From Gigantopelta aegis (Eukaryota > Mollusca > Gastropoda > Neomphalida > Peltospiridae), in assembly GCF_016097555.1 (NCBI RefSeq), contig NC_054702.1:79775997-79839996 (forward strand): 64,000 nucleotides of DNA. The letters are read 5' to 3'. Every line of letters begins with the position of its first letter. The stretch's first letter is position 1. The position numbers were made by a program, and so were the translations under genes. Shown in pieces: positions 53,301-59,300 of the stretch. Under the pieces are notes generated by a model. It searched no databases and was not told where the DNA came from. It saw only the letters and a list, made by a program, of their open reading frames with translations.

Positions 53301-56300
53301 TCTAAATAATATATTTAAATAAATCAACTTCTGATATTTTGTAAGTCAACATATTTGAATATGGTAGGTTACCTGTATATTCCAAACAATGGCACCTTTT
53401 GCAAACAAATCTGGGACAACCTTCTGTTTACTTCGCTCCTTTTTGCGTCCACTTCCAAGGGCAAATTTGCCTGTAATATTATAAATAATCTTAACATTTG
53501 CATCTTTGTAAAATCTAAGTTTTATGATAAATTGAATAGTAATAAAGTGAAAACACACCAGATTTCATTAACTTTAAGAAAACATTGTTACTTTTTTCCT
53601 TCTTCTGTATAGTTATAAAATAAATGGTTTATTTGAACATTAATCAGTCAGTAAGAAGTAACAATTTTTTTTTTTTTTTAAAGACAAAATTTATTATTAA
53701 TGGGACTTCTGGAAAATATATTTTGTTCAGACCTACCAGCATACAGAGTTCATTCTTTTTTACTTACAATTTACTTTTATTTTAAAAACATATCATAACA
53801 ATGAGTTCTGCAAATATTCAAGTTTCATTATGATGTTACATAATACAGAATAGAACACTAATATTTAATAGATTCTTACTAAGTTTGGAACCCGAATCAA
53901 GTGAGCTGGTGGTGACATAGTTGGTCGCCAAATCTTTGAGGTATTCTTGTCGTGTTCTTGTCGCCATTGTACGGAACTTGTCAGATTTGTGAGCAGCATT
54001 TTCAGCATTTATTACTGAATTAAACAATACACACACTCAACATTAAAATGCTTGTTAGAAAAAACATGCAATACTACAATAGTTTTAAAATTCAATTTAA
54101 GATTTTCTAAGTTTTAAGACTTCAAAGTAATTATATACTCACGGAAAAAAGTTCCTGTGCATCATTAAAATTTCAGTAGGATTTACATAGATGTATTATT
54201 TATCTGTTAAAAGTACGGTGATCCTCTCCTGCCTTCTGAACCTGAAGTACTGTTTACACAATGTTTGGTGAGCCGTCGGTGACGAATTAACAGAACAACG
54301 TACTGATGTACGGTCATGGTCGTACTTTGTTATCACCTAATCGGTTGCGTTCAGTTCTTCCACTGATTGGCCTTAACTCAGAGATGCATTAGGATGTTAA
54401 ATGTATCATTTCCAAATGATTCCATATATGTACCCACTTAATACTGACGATTTGCTGACCTGGTGTCACGTGTCGACTCCCTAAACATGGAAGATCCGTA
54501 GTACCCCTAAACTGTCGAGAACATCTCCACAGATATTGCATAGTGTTCTGTTGAACACCAATGAATACCAAAATTACTAGCAACAGCGTTTGTGCCATTC
54601 TAAACTCAATCATACCCATTGTTCGAAGGAGTCCATTTTCTGGGAGGCGTGGCATCACACTGACGATGATCAGATACCAACAAAAATGTTTTTCTGAGTG
54701 ATGAGAATCCATACAATAGTTTTAAAGTCCAATAATAAGAAAAATGACGTCAAACAGGAGCACATGACAAAGAATACTAGTAATGCAACTTGTGGTCACA
54801 AAGCATGAATAGTTCATGCAATTGACAGGACACAGCAGGAATATCGACGGGAGTGGTTACACGTTCATTTACTGAAATTTTTATGACCAGATTTCAAGTA
54901 AATTATATTCTATATGTAATTATTTGGTGCACAGGGATTTTTTTCCACGAGTATATAATGAAACACACAATCAAAAAACAACAACAAAAAACTTTTAATA
55001 ATGACATAAACAATCACAAATTAAGTGATCGGGTCTTCCTTTGCCATGCAATTATTGGGAAAATGAGTAACTGGTTAATGGAATGATACCTTTCAAAATT
55101 AATGAACACTAGAAGTTTGACAAAACAATCTCCGATATTATTAAAAAATCAAAACTTCATCAGTAAATTTATTGTGCAACTGTGATTCTTTTAATTAAGA
55201 ATAATTAATTAAAATATCTTATTTAATAATCATGTCAGTAAAACGAATCATTTTATTTTTAAAAATCCTTATGGTCCAAAATGAGTGGTCTCCCTTGAAG
55301 CCTTTTCTATGGCCCAATCAAAAACATTCAATTATACACTTGTTTGGTCAATCAGTTATGGAAATAGTATAATGATGTCAATCTTGTCCTTACCTTTAGC
55401 AAGCAGAAAATCCACAAATTCAGCAGATTTTGTAAATGAAGAGTTTTCTGGGATAGGTGGACCAAATGGTGGGACATCCTTGGAACGGGTAACAGAAATG
55501 CTGAAATAAACAAATACAATTTTTTTAAATATTAGTTATGATTTCTGGACTCCTTTCTACATGTTGTATGAAGAAAATTCCATAAAAATCTGTTATGAAA
55601 TTACACTTTGTATTGTCTGTGTCTGCCATCAATTTCTTTATGATGTTTAGTTCTTTATAAATGATATGCAGGTGAATAAACATACCAATAATTGCAATTA
55701 TTGCATATTAATTTTGTTTTTTGAAAACTCCCTTCCTCAAATTCTAAATCTCATCTTAAATAGAACTACTTATAAATACGTGGCCAAAATGTTTCCTTTC
55801 TCAAAGATAATAATTTCTCACCTGTATCTGACATTCTCTGTATTTGGGTTGGAAACCTTGACTATTATGAAAACATGTTGGAACTGAGATCGGACAGTCT
55901 TTGGGGTGAACGGTAGAGTTCCTGCTTCTTGGAACACTATTGTCACAATATCATTCCCAATATGGCGCTTACGCAATAGCTGAAAATAACATTTAAAAGA
56001 AAATTTTAAAAATAAATAAGAACAAATCAATTTAATTTAGTTTTATTTAATATACTGCTCACAAAAAGTATGGGATATTCCCCCAAATTACCAGAACTCA
56101 GTAACATTGAAATAATTTCAACATTAACATATACATGTCATAACTTACATGTGGACTGGATTTCATTGGTTTTAACAACATGAAATATGTTTTAAGTCCC
56201 ACAATAAATGTAATGCCCATTAATGTTAAAAATAAATCAATATCTCCATGGAATCTATAAAACATTTGGGACTCAATGAACAAAAAAACCTTCATAGGGT

Positions 56301-59300
56301 CTTCAAGAATATAGGTGACTGAGAGGTTTTTATAAAATAAAATAATGAGAGTAAAGGTTTTTGAGATGCAATAAAATCTGGAATTCCAGGAAACACAAAG
56401 ATTTTTTAACGCTTATAAAAAGCTCCATAAATGAAGGAAATGTTTTATTTAATGACACACTCAACACATTTTATATATGGTTATATAGTGTCGGACATAT
56501 GGTTAAGGACCACACAAATATTGAGAGGAAACCCACTGTCGCCACTTCATGGGCTACTCTTTTCGATTAGTAGCAAGGGATCTTTTATATGTACCATCCC
56601 AGACAGGATAGCACATACCACGGGCTTTGATATACCAGTCATGGTGCACTATCTGGAGCTACAAATAGCCCAATGGGCCCAACAATGCGGATCGATCTCA
56701 GACCGACCGTGCATCAAGTGAACTCTTTACCAATGGGCTATGTCCCACCCCCATATAAATGAAGACATAATTTTAATATTAATCTTATACAACTGCTAAT
56801 TATTATACAATGTGGCTACAATATTTAGTCTTTGGCTAATAAAATATTCATTAAATTAACCACATTTTAATAATTTTCAAGGAAATACTTTATATATTAA
56901 AAGCGGGGTACTCCAAAATTTACTCCAGTGTGAGCCCTGTAAGTATGAGCAAAGTTATACCTGCTGTTTGTTACTGGGTGTGTATGGCAACATTGTTGAC
57001 ACATGAAACATAATCTCACAACTGTTGAATGTGGTGTAATATGAGTGTGTTCCAGTTGAGTTGGCTGGAAAAAAGAGAGCAGAAAAAAGTTAAAATATTC
57101 AAATGTCAAGATATGTTTGACATTAATTTCACTAACAATATCTCTAGAAACTCTTCAGTAACTTAACAAAAGATGATTTAAAAAATGCATTTGCATTTAG
57201 TGTTATTGATAATATTTGCAAAATTCAGGAAAAGATATAGATTGTTTTCAAAGTTAGTGTTTTCTTCGGCAAAGGCAATAACTTTAAGCTTGAATTCAGT
57301 TTACGTTTCAGCATGATTGTTAACAAAAAAATATTGTGGCAATGAAAAAAGGTATACAAATAGCTGTGACGATTGAGAAATTAATAAAGTAATGTTTTAT
57401 GTATATATAAATTATATCCAAATTAATCCGTGTAATTGATTACTGCACCAGTAAAACAAATCGGTCTTGCCTAATTAATATTCATTAGGTTTGTATGTAA
57501 CTGACTACTGCGCCAATGAAACAAGCCAGTTTTTCTTATTTAATATTCATTAGGGTGGCCTCGTTTTCATTGGTATCGGGATCACACGAGGTCGGTAACT
57601 ATTGTTTCGAGAGCAGGAAGTTATGTAAGTCGCAAGTTCTTCCTGCCGGCCCCGTCATACCACTGGCTGAGTATTAAAACAAAGATCGATTTGCCTGTGC
57701 TGTTTTAACATTAAACAACACACAGACTTCACTAGCTTCAAGTTTACCGGATTATGACCACATATCATTATCTGGGGATTGTATTGTGAGCCGTCTAATT
57801 AACCTCTACCCAGGTCTTTTGGTTCAGAGACGAGTGTGTGTTTACCGATAAGTGCCAAACGGCTTTGTAAAAACAACAATAATGGATCACAAGAATCAAA
57901 TAAAGGTAAGTACTATTGTGAGTTTGAGGCTACTTTGAGATGAGATCGTGATTTAAAAACAAACTCATGACAGACTTGCAAAACATCATTTACGACATGC
58001 CAGGGAGGGGGATTTTTTTTTTAAGTTGATTCTCTTGTAAGTCGACCCCCTGGCTATTTGCAAAAAAGTTTGGTGTAAAAATAATTGACTTATTGGCGAA
58101 GATATACGGTAATATGATTATATTTCCCCAATTCAGAAAGAATGATACATCATTAAAAGATTAAAACCTGAATCCTTGTGTTTGTTGAAATAGACTGATA
58201 AACAATCCATGCTAATATAAACAGTAAACTTCTGTTACCAACAATTTTAAAAACAAACGACAAAGCATTTTTATACATAATTTCCTTATGTTTGTTACAT
58301 GATGGAAACTTACTTTTGCAATCCAGTCCGCCTCTGTATTTGTCAAAACCTTTCAACTTGACTCGGTTGCCAATTAATTCTAGAAATTCATCAAATGAAC
58401 ATGATCCTGATTCTGCAATTGATGAATAAAAAAATATATTGTACAGCCATACAATCAAATAAACAGAAGCATGAAACAAAGTTTGTTTTGTTTAACGACA
58501 CCACTAGAAAACATTGATTTATTAATCATCACCAGCCTTGGTGATGTCATGGTTAAGCCATCGGACATAAGGCTGGTAGGTACTGGGTTCGCAGCCTGGT
58601 ATCAGCTCCTACCCAGAGTGAGTTTTAACGACTCAATGGGTAGGTGTAAAACCACTACACTCTCTTCTTTCTCACTAACCACTAACCCACTGTCCTTGAC
58701 AGACAGCCCAGATAGCTGCGGTGTGTGCCCAGGACAGCATGCTTGAACTTTAATTGGATATACGGTATATTGCCGTGTATTAGCCGACTTTTGAAGTCTA
58801 GAAATACTTTCCAAAAGACGAGAGTCGGCTTATACATGGAGGCAACAAATTGGTTCATAAAATGTCAATCGAAAACACTCTCGACCACGACTTACAAATT
58901 TTGATCAGACCCCAACAGCCTTTCACTGCTTATGCAACAATAATTTGTGCACAGTATAAATAAAACACCCCGTCATGCAATATTATGTAGTTTTTTGTTC
59001 TTGAATGCATTAAAAGGACACACCCTAGTTACGTTTATTTGTTAACCATTACGGCATTGTTTTTCGCTATTAAACCCCATTTTTTACAAATAAAATTGCA
59101 CTTTAATTACATTTTATTATTTAGAATACACATTTCCATTCACCTGAAGTGCTTTTTGGTAATCCTGATGTTTGTAAAACCACGAAATGCATTTTTTGCA
59201 TTTTTTCACAAATCGTGTTGTCGAGAAAAAAACGTTAAGCAAGCGAGGTCCAATCTATTTTTAATGTCACAGACGTTGGTATATCACGTGACCGTTATCA

